From Kiritimatiellia bacterium (GTDB lineage Bacteria; Verrucomicrobiota; Kiritimatiellia; RFP12; UBA1067): a DNA stretch of 40,568 nt. Of this stretch, positions 15,563-24,081 are shown one piece after another. The position numbers were made by a program, and so were the translations under genes. Under the pieces are notes generated by a model. It did no database searches. It was not told the DNA's origin and saw only the letters and a program-made list of their open reading frames with translations. The number at the start of each line of letters is the position of its first letter. The first letter of the stretch is position 1. Where the stretch lies: positions 1 through 40,568 of the forward strand of contig JAFRSR010000425.1 of the NCBI GenBank assembly GCA_017427485.1. The letters are read 5' to 3'.

Positions 15563-16504
15563 CTATCCCGCCTGGACGGCCGTGGCGGCGATGGTGTTGA
15601 CGATGTCGTCGACGGAGCAGCCGCGGGAGAGGTCGTTGCAGGGGCCGGCAAGTCCTTGAAGGACGGCGAAGCAGGACGCGCCGCCCAGGCGCTGGGCGAT
15701 TTTGTAGCCGATGTTGCCCGCCTGCAGGTCCGGGAAGACGAGCACGTTCGCGCGCCCGGCGACGGGGCTCCCCTTCGCCTTGAGCGCCGCCACCTCCGGA
15801 ACGAGGGCGGCGTCCAGCTGCAGCTCCCCGTCCAGGAGAAGGTCCGGCGCGAGGGCATGGGCGATTGCCGTCGCCTCGCGCACCTTGTCGACGAGCGGAT
15901 GCTCCGCGCTGCCCTTCGACGAGAACGACAGCATGGCGACGCGCGGCTCCCCGAAGTCGCAGTGCGCCCGGGCGGTGTTCGCCGTCGCCACCGCGATGTT
16001 CGCGAGCTCCTCTGCGTTCGGGCACGGGTTCACCACGCAGTCCGCCAGGACAAGAAGCCCGTTCTCCCCGAACGCCGCAAACGGACTCTCCAGCAGGAAA
16101 GCGGAGGAGACGAGTTTCATCCCCGGCGCGGTCTTGATGATCTGCAGCGCCGGACGCAGCATGTCCCCCGTCGAGTGGACGGCGCCGGACACGAGGCCGT
16201 CCGCATCGCCTTGCTTGACCATCATCATCCCGTAGTACATCGGATCCGACACCAACTGGGCGGCCTTCTCCTCGGTGAGTCCCTTCGCCTTGCGGAGTTC
16301 GTACAGCGCGGCGGCGTATGCGTCAAAACGGGACTTGTTCTCCGCACGTGCGATAACCTCGGGCGTAAGCAAGACCGGCTCCGCCACGCCTTCCGCCGCG
16401 ACGATCCTCGCCGCCTCGACCGTGCGCGGCTCGTCGCCCTCGGGCAGCACGATGCGTTTCACGGAGGCGCGCGCCTTCGCCTTGATTCTCTTCACCACTT
16501 CCAT
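15563..16504 (-). CDS. pta: Phosphate acetyl/acyltransferase (phosphotransacetylase)
   Basis: This 313-aa enzyme exchanges CoA for phosphate on acyl-CoA, giving acyl phosphate for the kinase next door. Family features: [18 protein letters not shown] at the N-terminus, [66 protein letters not shown] and [13 protein letters not shown], the classical PTA C-terminal signature. The start is ATG 16504, with AAGGAG 6 nt upstream. It follows buk by 17 nt. Sequence features are those of phosphotransacetylase rather than phosphotransbutyrylase, although its partner is a butyrate kinase, so the substrate in vivo could be acetyl- or butyryl-CoA. Confidence 0.88.
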   Translation of the reverse strand: MEVVKRIKAKARASVKRIVLPEGDEPRTVEAARIVAAEGVAEPVLLTPEVIARAENKSRFDAYAAALYELRKAKGLTEEKAAQLVSDPMYYGMMMVKQGDADGLVSGAVHSTGDMLRPALQIIKTAPGMKLVSSAFLLESPFAAFGENGLLVLADCVVNPCPNAEELANIAVATANTARAHCDFGEPRVAMLSFSSKGSAEHPLVDKVREATAIAHALAPDLLLDGELQLDAALVPEVAALKAKGSPVAGRANVLVFPDLQAGNIGYKIAQRLGGASCFAVLQGLAGPCNDLSRGCSVDDIVNTIAATAVQAG

Positions 16505-16521
16505 GTCCGACTCCTTCCGGA

Positions 16522-17637
16522 TCAAAGATCCATGCCTTCAAAACCCTGCCACACGTCGCGCCCGGTATACGTGAGCGCGGTGCGTTCCCCGCGCAGCACC
16601 TTGAGCGCGGAAAGCCCCAGCGCCTCCTGCTCCATCTCGCCCGGATACGCGCTGACCGGCGCGATGAATCCGCAGTGCTTCTCGATGAATGCGACGATGT
16701 CGGCGAAGCGGACGAGTCCGCCCGTGAGGAGGATACCGTCCACCTTTCCGCAGAGGACCACCGCCATCTCGCCGATGAGCTTGCAGATCTGGTAGATCAT
16801 CGTGTTCCACACGAGCGTCGCCTTCCTGTCGCCCTTCTCAACGAGCGCGTGGATCGTGTCGGAGTTGGACGTGCCGAAGAAATCGACAAATCCGCCGGAA
16901 CTCGTGCAACGGCGGCGCAGGTCGTCGGCGGAATGCGTCTCAAGGTAGTTGAGCACCGTCAGGACCGGCAGCGAGCCGATGCGGGTGGGGGAGTACGCGC
17001 CGTCCCCGTCCGCGCCCATGTTGCTGTCCACCGTCCTGCCGTGCTCGTGGGCGGCCACGGTGATGCCGCCGTCGATGTGCGCGACGATGAAGTTGCAGTC
17101 CTCGTACCGGCGCCCGATCTTCTTGGCGTGGAACTCGGCCACGGCCTTCTGGTTCAGGCAGTGCGTGTGCGCAAAGCGGTACACACCCTTGATGCCCGTG
17201 AGCCGCGCGTAGTCGTTGAGCTCGTCCACGGTCGTGGAATTGAGCGTGAACGCGGACTTCCCAAACTCCTCCGCGAACTTCCACGCGAGCATCACCCCGA
17301 GCTTGGCGGGATGTTCCGAACCGTCAAGGCCCTTGACGGCGTCGTCGTAGACGTTCTGGTCAACGCGTATGACGCCGCTGGGCTGGGAGTGCGTTCCGCC
17401 GCAGCGGCCGACGAACGCGTCGATCGTGTCGGGATCCACGCCCTCAGCCTTGAGCATGTCCAGGATCACTTCGCGCCGGAATGGCATCTGGTCGTTGACG
17501 TGCGAAAACTTCAGAAGCACAGACGCTTCGTGGAAGAGTTTCCGCTCGAAGACCGACGTCTCGTCCTCGAACAGGCTGACTTTCGTCGAAGTCGAGCCTG
17601 GGTTTATGACAAGTATCCTGAATTTGCCGTCTTTCAT
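16522..17637 (-). CDS. buk: Butyrate kinase family acyl kinase
   Basis: This 371-aa member of the acetate/butyrate kinase (ASKHA) fold has [18 protein letters not shown] at the N-terminus, [62 protein letters not shown] and [14 protein letters not shown]. It makes ATP from acyl phosphate in the last step of fermentation. Length is normal. The Shine-Dalgarno is GAGG just before ATG 17637, and an extended -10 (TGGTATACT) lies 28 nt upstream. It forms an operon with pta. Confidence 0.92.
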   Translation of the reverse strand: MKDGKFRILVINPGSTSTKVSLFEDETSVFERKLFHEASVLLKFSHVNDQMPFRREVILDMLKAEGVDPDTIDAFVGRCGGTHSQPSGVIRVDQNVYDDAVKGLDGSEHPAKLGVMLAWKFAEEFGKSAFTLNSTTVDELNDYARLTGIKGVYRFAHTHCLNQKAVAEFHAKKIGRRYEDCNFIVAHIDGGITVAAHEHGRTVDSNMGADGDGAYSPTRIGSLPVLTVLNYLETHSADDLRRRCTSSGGFVDFFGTSNSDTIHALVEKGDRKATLVWNTMIYQICKLIGEMAVVLCGKVDGILLTGGLVRFADIVAFIEKHCGFIAPVSAYPGEMEQEALGLSALKVLRGERTALTYTGRDVWQGFEGMDL

Positions 17638-17664
17638 TTCTACCTCTTTTACCGGGAAGTGGAT

Positions 17665-17673
17665 AGTATACCA
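17665..17673 (-). promoter_or_regulatory. Extended -10 promoter of buk-pta
   Basis: On the minus strand TGGTATACT matches the TGnTATAAT extended -10 form with one change. No good -35 is seen. It belongs to the same promoter type seen in front of the kinase, Tag, the ATPase-Jet operon and the TOTE gene. Confidence 0.5.
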
Positions 17674-17718
17674 TATCCCGCATGTTCAAGCAGAGACGAA
17701 ATGCGCAGCCGGGAATCG

Positions 17719-18276
17719 TCACATCAGTTCCTTGCCACACGAGAACGCATTGGCGACGACGTCGCCCATGATGCGGTAGACATGTGCGCAGGTGTCAAAG
17801 CAGATGGGCTTCATCTTCGCGGCGTCCGGCTTGCCGTCCGTGAGCGCCGACTCCTCCACGGCGCAGTTGACGATCTTGCCCACGACATTGCAGGTCTCCT
17901 CGTTCATCGAGACGAGCTCGCATTCGAGGACGAGCGGCAACTCGTTCATGACCGGCGCATCGACAAACGAACTCTTCACGACGGTGAAGCCACTCTTCGC
18001 CACCTTGTCCGGCGCCTTGTTGCCGCTGACGATGCCCAGGTAGTCGCACGCCTTCACGGTATCCGCTGTGCCAAAGGCGATCGTGAACGCCTTGCGCGCG
18101 GCGATGTTCGCCCATGTCTTGTGGCCGGTGTCGATGCAGATGGTGATCTGGTCCTCCAGCGTCACCCCGCCCCACGCGGCGTTCATCATGTTCGGCGTCC
18201 CGTCCTCGTCGTACGTGCCGATCATCAGCACCGGCATTGGGAACATCCAGTTCTTCACTCCAAGGTTCTTTTTCAT
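17719..18276 (-). CDS. Flavin reductase-like FMN-binding protein
   Basis: This 185-aa protein resembles the flavin reductase/FMN-binding split-barrel family: VKNWMFPMPVLMIGTYDEDGTPNMMNAAWGG, then the CDYLGIVSGNK segment, KSSFVDAPVMNELPLVLECELV and VVGKIVNCAVEES. It probably reduces or stores FMN in the cytoplasm. The start is ATG 18276, with AGGAG 8 nt upstream; the frame is open to 18324 but the N-terminal extension has no homology character. Separate from buk (81 nt). Confidence 0.87.
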   Translation of the reverse strand: MKKNLGVKNWMFPMPVLMIGTYDEDGTPNMMNAAWGGVTLEDQITICIDTGHKTWANIAARKAFTIAFGTADTVKACDYLGIVSGNKAPDKVAKSGFTVVKSSFVDAPVMNELPLVLECELVSMNEETCNVVGKIVNCAVEESALTDGKPDAAKMKPICFDTCAHVYRIMGDVVANAFSCGKELM

Positions 18277-18330
18277 CTGTTTTTCTCCTTTTTTTGCATA
18301 ATGCCTGTCAATCACACTCCACAAATCCCG

Positions 18331-19062
18331 TCATTGATAATTTCTTATGCGCACGTCGATGGACGTGTCGGCGAGAAGTTCTGCTACGCGTTTGACGGGC
18401 GTCTGTGAATAGTGATAGGGGAACAGCACCTTCGGCTTGATCGTCCGCGCGGCCTTTGCCACCTGCTCCGGCGTCATCGTGTAGGGCTGGTTGCACGGCA
18501 GGAAAGCGACGTCTATGTCCTTGAGCTTCGCCATCTCGGGGATGTCCTCGGTGTCGCCGGCAATGTAGATGCGTAGCCCGTCGATCGTCAGCACGTAGCC
18601 GTTGTCGCGTCCCTTGGGATGGAACTGCGTGTGTCCAGGCGTGGTATTGTAGGCCGGCACCGCGTCAAGTGCAATCCCTTTGGCGAGGGCGTGGCTTTCG
18701 TCATTTGCCAAGGCCGTGCCGAATCCCAGCATCTTCTGGACTGCGGGGTTGGCGATGATCTGCGTGCCGTCCTTCCGAAGCGTGGCAATCGTATCGCGGT
18801 CGAAGTGGTCGAAATGCTCGTGCGTGACGAGGATGACGTCGGCCTTGGGGAACTTCGAATAGTCGGTTGCGGGCGCGAATTCGGCAACGGGATCAACCTG
18901 GATTTCGAGTCCGTCGTACTGGATGCGCAAGCTGGCGTGCTTGATCGCGGTGATCACGACCTCCTTGCCGCCTTTGGTCTTGAACGTGTCTGTCTGATAG
19001 TTGCCCGCGACGCATCCCGTCGTCATCAGGACGGACGCCGCAAGTATGGTTGGTGTTTTCAT
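18331..19062 (-). CDS. MBL-fold metallo-hydrolase lipoprotein (UlaG-like)
   Basis: This 243-aa protein has a lipoprotein signal (LMTTGC, residues 12-17). The metallo-beta-lactamase fold carries the metal motif THEHFDHFDRDT, H in TPGHTQFH, AGDTEDIPEM and a late His in FPYHYSQTP. It is similar to UlaG-like/YtnP-like hydrolases; the substrate is not deducible. The start is ATG 19062, with AAAGGA 8 nt upstream. It lies only 5 nt after the RNA ligase stop and is part of the 20014-18331 operon. Confidence 0.88.
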   Translation of the reverse strand: MKTPTILAASVLMTTGCVAGNYQTDTFKTKGGKEVVITAIKHASLRIQYDGLEIQVDPVAEFAPATDYSKFPKADVILVTHEHFDHFDRDTIATLRKDGTQIIANPAVQKMLGFGTALANDESHALAKGIALDAVPAYNTTPGHTQFHPKGRDNGYVLTIDGLRIYIAGDTEDIPEMAKLKDIDVAFLPCNQPYTMTPEQVAKAARTIKPKVLFPYHYSQTPVKRVAELLADTSIDVRIRNYQ

Positions 19063-19067
19063 TGTTT

Positions 19068-19643
19068 TTATCCTTTCGATGGTGGCCAGGGGAAGCCGAA
19101 GTCGCTGCGTTTGATCTTGCACATCGGTTCGCCATCCAGCCAGAACACGATGCCCTCGATCACATGCGCCTCAAGATATGCGCGCAACCCTTCAAACGTG
19201 CGCGGACAGTCGCGGACGACTTCCGAGCCGTGCCGTATGAGCGTATCGTGCGTGAGGGCGTAGGGATTGCTCTGGAAATGCGGTCCCACGGCCTCGTACG
19301 TGCCGCTCTTGAGGTTGAATCCGCCTGCGTTGTAAAACGCCGCGAGATGCCAGTTGTCCGCCGTGTTCTTGAAATCACACTCAAGCCAATGCGGCCAATG
19401 GCCGGTCACGGGATCGGGATCGCAGCAGGGAATCGCCCCCTCCGGCGGCGTCTTGCCCTTCTTCGCGTCGTAGCGCCGATAGAACCTGCCGTCGATGAGG
19501 GCGCAGCAGGTTCCGTCAAACTTCACCGTCGCGACGCCGCGTCCCTCAGTCACCCATTCAAGCCCGGGCGTCACCTCGCTCGTGACGTGCTTGCGGTGTT
19601 GCGCGTCAAACGTCCTTCTGAACAATGTCGGTATCTTTTTCAT
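19068..19643 (-). CDS. RNA ligase, Rnl1-like family (DUF5565 type)
   Basis: This 191-aa putative ATP-dependent RNA ligase has the nucleotidyl motif VKFDGTCC with Lys41 as the predicted adenylylated residue (KxDG), followed by YRRYDAKKGK (motif Ia-like), GHWPHWLECDFKN, HFQSNPYALTHDTLIRHG, EGIVFWLDGEPMCKIKRSDFG (motifs IV and V with Lys-x-Lys). It is a minimal, stand-alone ligase without an accessory domain. The start overlaps the stop of the 124-aa gene upstream by 4 nt. RNA repair is the likely function, possibly of tRNA or other RNA cut by toxins, but there is no adjacent kinase/phosphatase. Confidence 0.85.
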   Translation of the reverse strand: MKKIPTLFRRTFDAQHRKHVTSEVTPGLEWVTEGRGVATVKFDGTCCALIDGRFYRRYDAKKGKTPPEGAIPCCDPDPVTGHWPHWLECDFKNTADNWHLAAFYNAGGFNLKSGTYEAVGPHFQSNPYALTHDTLIRHGSEVVRDCPRTFEGLRAYLEAHVIEGIVFWLDGEPMCKIKRSDFGFPWPPSKG

Positions 19644-20014
19644 CGCTTCTCCAGACGGGCGATGTCGGCTTCTCGCTGCAACCGTGCCAGACGGCGACGC
19701 TCTTTTGCCCGTTCTTGTTTGCGCTGTTCGCGGCGTCGTTCGGCCTCTGTCTTCGGGAAATAGAGCGTCTGATCCTGATAGTCCTCCATATCCATGCGCA
19801 TTTCACGCATGATTTTGTCGCACACATCCATCTGCCGAGCCTTCTTCACAAGGAATGATGTACATATCCAGTTTTTGTTCTCGCCCTCAATCTCAATCTG
19901 GATTGAAGACTGGTCTGTGGTCAGAAACGATGCTGCGGACTTCGCCGCTTCAATGTGCTTTTCCGCCACTGGCACAGACAACTCAATTTCCGATACGACT
20001 TTCATGTTCGCCAT
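19640..20014 (-). CDS. Uncharacterised 124-aa protein coupled to RNA ligase
   Basis: The start is ATG 20014, with AAAGGAG 6 nt upstream. The N-terminal two thirds (VVSEIELSVPVAEKHIEAAKSAA, then IQIEIEGENKNWICTSFLV) look globular. The last 35 residues are a highly charged helix (EAERRREQRKQERAKERRR) that may bind RNA or form a coiled coil. Its stop overlaps the RNA ligase start (ATGA), so the two proteins are probably made in fixed ratio. Family not recognised; a helper or RNA-binding partner of the ligase is an inference from context only. Confidence 0.7.
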   Translation of the reverse strand: MANMKVVSEIELSVPVAEKHIEAAKSAASFLTTDQSSIQIEIEGENKNWICTSFLVKKARQMDVCDKIMREMRMDMEDYQDQTLYFPKTEAERRREQRKQERAKERRRLARLQREADIARLEKR

Positions 20015-20092
20015 CGTTCGCTCCTTTGCTTGTTGTCGCATTACCATGCGGTACGCCGTAGTTAAGAGGCGCATCAACCCACTATATGCCTG

Positions 20093-20887
20093 CTACTGAC
20101 GGCGTAGGGGGAATGGGACATTCGCGCATGATTTGACGAATCCCTCTCTGTCAAACACAATGCCGTATGATTCAAGCATCGTACGGGTTTCGGAATTGGC
20201 TTTGGAATAACGCCCTCTCCCCGGTGCCCAAAAGTTGGTCAATTTCTGATGAATTCCTCCAGCCGTACTAGGCTTGCCGTTTGCTTCCGCTATTGCGTGT
20301 GCCAATGCGGTATAATTCGGCCAACTTCCTAATGGAGGTCTGTGGTTTTTATGCGGAAGAGGTTCCGATGTACGACCTTGCGAACTTGACTGCTCAATAC
20401 GAACTTGCCGCTCTGGTTGCCCAATTACAGTTGGAGCTGTGAGTTCCCCTCTTTCAAAACCAATAACATCCAACAATGACACTATTGCTCGCAGAACTTC
20501 TTCTCCACTTGCAGGACTTGGTGGGTTGTGGACTTTTTTCGTGAATGTCGGATGTTTCTTTGCGACGATTTCCTTTAACCGTTTTTCATACCACTCCCTA
20601 TCATCGGTAGAAGCGAATGCCGATGATGGATGTTCATCCCAGAAAAATATGGAGTGCTTCCACCAGCAGAACTTGTCCTCGCTCTCATGCCTTGCCATTC
20701 GCTCCTTGAAATTTTTAGTCTCGCCGACATAACAACAGTAACCGCGATCATCTACTAGAATATACAATCCCGGTTTTGATTCAACTGGCCTACCTCGTGG
20801 TTTACGATGCATCCAAATTAAGCTAAAGCTACGTTCTGCTATTTTAGCCTTCATTACACCATCTTCGATTGTAACATTATAGTTCAT
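20093..20887 (-). CDS. GIY-YIG endonuclease-domain protein
   Basis: This 264-aa protein carries, at residues about 40-130, a GIY-YIG domain: GLYILVDDRGYCCYVGETKNFKERMARH (the GIY and YVG strands and the catalytic Arg) and EWYEKRLKEIV (catalytic Glu helix). The C-terminal 90 residues (GSWPNYTALAHAIAEANG, then TNFWAPGRGRYSK) look like a separate DNA-binding or specificity domain that I cannot name. The start is ATG 20887, with AGGAG 8 nt upstream. It is 14 nt after the PIN toxin gene, so it probably belongs to that operon. A role in defence, or a homing-type nuclease, is possible. Confidence 0.82.
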   Translation of the reverse strand: MNYNVTIEDGVMKAKIAERSFSLIWMHRKPRGRPVESKPGLYILVDDRGYCCYVGETKNFKERMARHESEDKFCWWKHSIFFWDEHPSSAFASTDDREWYEKRLKEIVAKKHPTFTKKVHNPPSPASGEEVLRAIVSLLDVIGFERGELTAPTVIGQPERQVRIEQSSSQGRTSEPLPHKNHRPPLGSWPNYTALAHAIAEANGKPSTAGGIHQKLTNFWAPGRGRYSKANSETRTMLESYGIVFDREGFVKSCANVPFPLRRQ

Positions 20888-20901
20888 CTCCATTTCTCCT
20901 C

Positions 20902-21306
20902 TCATTCTTTCAGAAAATCCGTGGGCGACACGGCCCGAACAGGCGATCCGGCAAAGTCTTTGGCATTACGAGTGATTATACAGTCACAACCTGCAGACAC
21001 AGCAGCGGCCACCACAAGCGCGTCTTCGAAATCGGTCATACCATAACTGCGGGCGGCCGTCAGCTCCGCAACACCTTCCTGCGCAACCTCAAACGTGTCA
21101 AATACCCATTCCATTAAGTCAGCTCTTACAGCCCGCGTTTCCGTAGCACCCAAGAGATAATAAAGTGTAGGAAATGTATGCACCGCAAGCAAAATTGTAG
21201 CTCCGACCTCCGCCGCTTTCAAGAGCGCCGCATGTGAATCACCATAAAACGGCGAGCGGTTGCCCACTATATCCAGCACCACATTTACATCAAACAAAAC
21301 CTTCAT
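20902..21306 (-). CDS. PIN-domain ribonuclease, VapC-type toxin
   Basis: This 134-aa PIN domain has acidic residues in FDVNVVLDIVG, a mid-protein EGVAELTAARSYGMTDFEDALVVAAA (Asp pair) and DCIITRNAKDFAGSP, the VapC arrangement of a Mg-dependent RNase. The start overlaps the antitoxin gene's stop by 4 nt (ATGA, 21303-21306). Confidence 0.87.
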   Translation of the reverse strand: MKVLFDVNVVLDIVGNRSPFYGDSHAALLKAAEVGATILLAVHTFPTLYYLLGATETRAVRADLMEWVFDTFEVAQEGVAELTAARSYGMTDFEDALVVAAAVSAGCDCIITRNAKDFAGSPVRAVSPTDFLKE

Positions 21307-21632
21307 GAGTGGCGGTTCCTTAATAGATCCAACCTTCGTTCACCCGACTCGATGTCCAGCGGCAACGAAACGCCAAGGGATGCAATCCTGTCAAGCGATC
21401 GTTTCATTTTCTCTAGCCTTGCCTTCATCAACGCTGATGCTTCAGACGACTCTGCAATCGACTCCTCAACCTCTGCAACACTGGGTTGTGGGAGCGATTG
21501 CAAGAGAACGCCGCCGTTGACACCAACGAGCATAAGCGTCATACCCTGCCGCCATCCGTAGCGTTTGCGAAACGCCTCAGGCACGACAAGTTGTCCTTTT
21601 GAGGACATTTTTGCTGTCTCAATTGCGTACAT
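21303..21632 (-). CDS. AbrB/MazE-type antitoxin (VapB-like)
   Basis: This 109-aa protein has an N-terminal swapped-hairpin DNA-binding motif, AKMSSKGQLVVPEAFRKRYGW, with a C-terminal acidic helix (VAEVEESIAESSEASALMKARLEKMK) expected to wrap the PIN toxin. The start is ATG 21632, with AAAGGA 6 nt upstream. The start codon lies in a perfect palindrome, GTACATGTAC (21628-21637), a possible self-binding site. A consensus promoter (TTGACA-18-TATAAT) lies upstream. Confidence 0.85.
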   Translation of the reverse strand: MYAIETAKMSSKGQLVVPEAFRKRYGWRQGMTLMLVGVNGGVLLQSLPQPSVAEVEESIAESSEASALMKARLEKMKRSLDRIASLGVSLPLDIESGERRLDLLRNRHS

Positions 21633-21661
21633 GTACAATCCTTTCAAGTAAGGCTGGTAAG

Positions 21662-21691
21662 ATTATACTACTTTCTGTACGACCATGTCAA
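21662..21691 (-). promoter_or_regulatory. Consensus promoter of the VapBC-type operon
   Basis: On the minus strand, TTGACA (21686-21691) and TATAAT (21662-21667) are both perfect consensus, 18 bp apart. The spacer contains a GTAC, as does the palindrome at the start codon, so autoregulation by the AbrB-like antitoxin is plausible. Confidence 0.82.
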
Positions 21692-21735
21692 TGCCGCTGC
21701 GCATGGCATCACTTCCACCATCATTCAAGACTAAA

Positions 21736-22440
21736 TCACTTCTCCAGCTTCCAGCCGAAGTCGTTGTGGTAGATCATCTGGCGGGTCATGCCACCGTCGA
21801 TGCAGATGTTCTCGCCGGTGATGAAGCCGGCCTTGTCCGAAGCGAGGTAGAGTACCATGTTGGCGATGTCGAGCGGATTGCCGACGCGTCCGGCGAAATG
21901 CTGCGCGGCGTCGGGGCCGTCGTACTCCTTGAACGACGTGTCGATCCAGCCTGGCGAGATCGAGTTGACGCGAACGCGTCCCGCAAAACTCGCGGCGAGC
22001 GCATGCGTGAGCGCGGCGATTCCACCCTTCGCGGCGGTGTAGCTCTCGCTCTGCGGCTGGCTCATGCGGTCGCGCGAGGACGAAATGTTGATGATCGACG
22101 CGCCCTTCGCGAAGTGCTCCTTGAAGAGCTTCGCGAGATAGAACGGCGCGACGACGCCGACGGCCTGCGCGTAGGCGAACTCCTCGTACGAACACGCGTC
22201 GATGCCCTTGAAAAGCGGCATCGCGTTGTTCACAAGCACGTCAACATGCCCGCTCTGGGCGATCACCTCCGCCGCGAACCTCTCCAGCACGTTCTTGTCC
22301 GCAAGGTCGCCCACGAACCACGGTCCCTGCTGGATGTCGATGACATGGACCTTCGCCCCTTCGCGCGCGAAGCACTCGGCGCAGCACTTGCCAATGCCCT
22401 GCGCCCCTCCTGTGACGACCACGACCTTGTCCTTGAACAT
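21736..22440 (-). CDS. Short-chain dehydrogenase/reductase
   Basis: This 234-aa NAD(P)-dependent SDR of the classical type has cofactor motif VVVTGGAQGIGKCCAE, VLVNNAMPLF in place of NNAG, the Ser of IINISSSRD, catalytic Tyr and Lys in SYTAAKGG, and SPGWIDT. The C-terminus has ITGENICIDGGMTRQMIY, typical of substrate-tolerant oxidoreductases. AAGGAGG lies 9 nt before ATG 22440. It stands alone between the Jet operon and the toxin-antitoxin operon. Substrate unknown. Confidence 0.92.
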   Translation of the reverse strand: MFKDKVVVVTGGAQGIGKCCAECFAREGAKVHVIDIQQGPWFVGDLADKNVLERFAAEVIAQSGHVDVLVNNAMPLFKGIDACSYEEFAYAQAVGVVAPFYLAKLFKEHFAKGASIINISSSRDRMSQPQSESYTAAKGGIAALTHALAASFAGRVRVNSISPGWIDTSFKEYDGPDAAQHFAGRVGNPLDIANMVLYLASDKAGFITGENICIDGGMTRQMIYHNDFGWKLEK

Positions 22441-22515
22441 TGGATTTATCCTCCTTAGATGCTATTCTTCACACCGGTAAGTCTCCGCGAGAGACGCTCG
22501 TTTGACGAAGTCTTC

Positions 22516-24081
22516 TTATCGTTCTTCATGTTCCCTCGCCAATCTCACGTCTTCAAATGTAAGACTGGCCGTGTCTATTTTCACGTCAGCAGGCTTACCC
22601 AATGGCTCTCCATGGACTTCAAGGAGCTTTTTCGCCCGTTCGCCGTTGCCGAGCCAAACGTGTTCGAGGACCTGCATAATGTTCGTGAAGTCACCGAAAT
22701 CGGAATACCCGCCAGCGGATAGCTCGACCGACTCGCCCTCTGATGGATAGACGCCGCGCGCCACCATCCACTCGCGCATCCGTCGTGCCCTCTCCTGTGT
22801 AATGGACGCCACGTCCGGCCTCTCGCCCACCTTGCGCGGCGTAATCCATGTGACGATCTTTTCATTCCGCGACTGCGACGATTTCTTCGGCTGCGGTGGG
22901 ATCGATTTCTCTCCACCGGGTCTCGCCTGCGCATCGCCCTTCATGTTTGCCTGTTCAAGGAGACGCTGTATCCATCCGTGCGGAACGTCGCCCTCCCCGA
23001 ACGAAGCAAGCTCCACAAGCCGCGCACCGAGGTCCTCTATGCGATGGTTGCGCCGTTCCAGTTCGCGCAATTTCGCATTGAGCTTGCCCCAGACCTTTCG
23101 CGCGGAATCGCCTACACGGGACATGAGCGAGACAAGCGTCCCACCCGCACCGTAGAAGAATGACGCATCCGCAAGGATGCGCTGTGCATCAGGAACCTTG
23201 AGAGACGCGATATGCCGGAAGCGTGATGCCTCGACCTTGAGCGCCGTTGCGCAGGCCTCCCACCTCTTGACATGACATTCGCGGCGCATCTCCTCCACGT
23301 CGCGCAGAATTTCCTCGCGCAATGTTCCGAACCGGCGTCCAAACCGCTCCAGAAAGACGGCCAGCTCACCGACAATCGGCTTCGCCTCATCTGCAGTGAA
23401 CTCTGCAGCACCGAATCCGAGAAGGCGCAGATTCAGTTCCTGCAAGGTTCGCGCCGTCGCGTCGATGTAACGCGACATCTGGTCCGCGCGAAAAAGGACA
23501 TCGCCCGCCGTCTCGTAATTGACCGCCGCCGCATCAACGCGGTGCAGCATACGCCGCAGTTCCGCCGCAAGCGAACGTTGCATGTCGAGGAGATTCCCCG
23601 TCTCGTCGCCGCCGCCGGGTGCGAGGTCGCGTTCACGGCGTTCGGTGAGCCATTCCACGAACGCCGCCGCGTCATCGCAAATCCTGTAGCGGAACTTCGT
23701 GCGCCTGTTGTCACGGTAACCGCGCAGTCGCTCCTTCTCGATACGCTCGGTGATGAGTCCCCATTCCTTCAACTGACGGATGTCACTTTTGAAAGTAAGA
23801 GCGGCAGACGGATCGGCGTCATCGCCGCAAACCTTCAGCTCCACGTCCTCGTGAAGCGGCTCGGGTTCGTGTTCGTCCCGAAACACGGCAAGTACACGGA
23901 GAATCGCCACATACTCGACGGCGCGTTCGCTCGCAAGCATGCTACCAAGTGTAAGTGCGCGCGCGGAAAGCCAGTCCTTCGTCTCTTCGACCAGCGGAGA
24001 TCTTATCAGCGAAACCTCGCCGACAGAACCGTCAACCTCGGCGAACAAATCCTCCGCCAGAATCTCGTGCCGCCTCTTCAC
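22516..24081 (-). CDS. jetA: Wadjet-type JetA (kleisin-like subunit)
   Basis: This 521-aa protein begins at GTG 24081, which overlaps the JetD stop as GTGA. The N-terminal 150 residues look like a MukF-type winged-helix region (EYVAILRVLAVFRDEHEP, SDIRQLKEWGLITERIEKERLRGYRDNRRTKFRYR). Long helices follow up to about residue 390 and a C-terminal part ends in LTFEDVRLAREHEE. In Wadjet systems JetA bridges the SMC heads and works with JetB, JetC and JetD to sense and cleave closed circular foreign DNA such as plasmids. Identification rests mainly on the three partner genes and on the general resemblance; subtype (DUF2397-like or other) is not certain. Confidence 0.75.
   Translation of the reverse strand: MKRRHEILAEDLFAEVDGSVGEVSLIRSPLVEETKDWLSARALTLGSMLASERAVEYVAILRVLAVFRDEHEPEPLHEDVELKVCGDDADPSAALTFKSDIRQLKEWGLITERIEKERLRGYRDNRRTKFRYRICDDAAAFVEWLTERRERDLAPGGGDETGNLLDMQRSLAAELRRMLHRVDAAAVNYETAGDVLFRADQMSRYIDATARTLQELNLRLLGFGAAEFTADEAKPIVGELAVFLERFGRRFGTLREEILRDVEEMRRECHVKRWEACATALKVEASRFRHIASLKVPDAQRILADASFFYGAGGTLVSLMSRVGDSARKVWGKLNAKLRELERRNHRIEDLGARLVELASFGEGDVPHGWIQRLLEQANMKGDAQARPGGEKSIPPQPKKSSQSRNEKIVTWITPRKVGERPDVASITQERARRMREWMVARGVYPSEGESVELSAGGYSDFGDFTNIMQVLEHVWLGNGERAKKLLEVHGEPLGKPADVKIDTASLTFEDVRLAREHEER

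Noticed and set aside
15512..18408. Plus-strand frames of 427 and 577 codons opposite pta and buk
   Set aside because: Antisense shadows; pta and buk have clear family motifs on the minus strand.
20320..20340. GCGGTATAAT on the plus strand inside the GIY-YIG gene
   Set aside because: Lies within coding sequence, no TG in the extended position, and no plus-strand gene follows.
22481..22495. Hairpin GTCTC-CGCGA-GAGAC after jetA as a terminator
   Set aside because: A 5-bp stem without a T-tract on the minus strand; not convincing.
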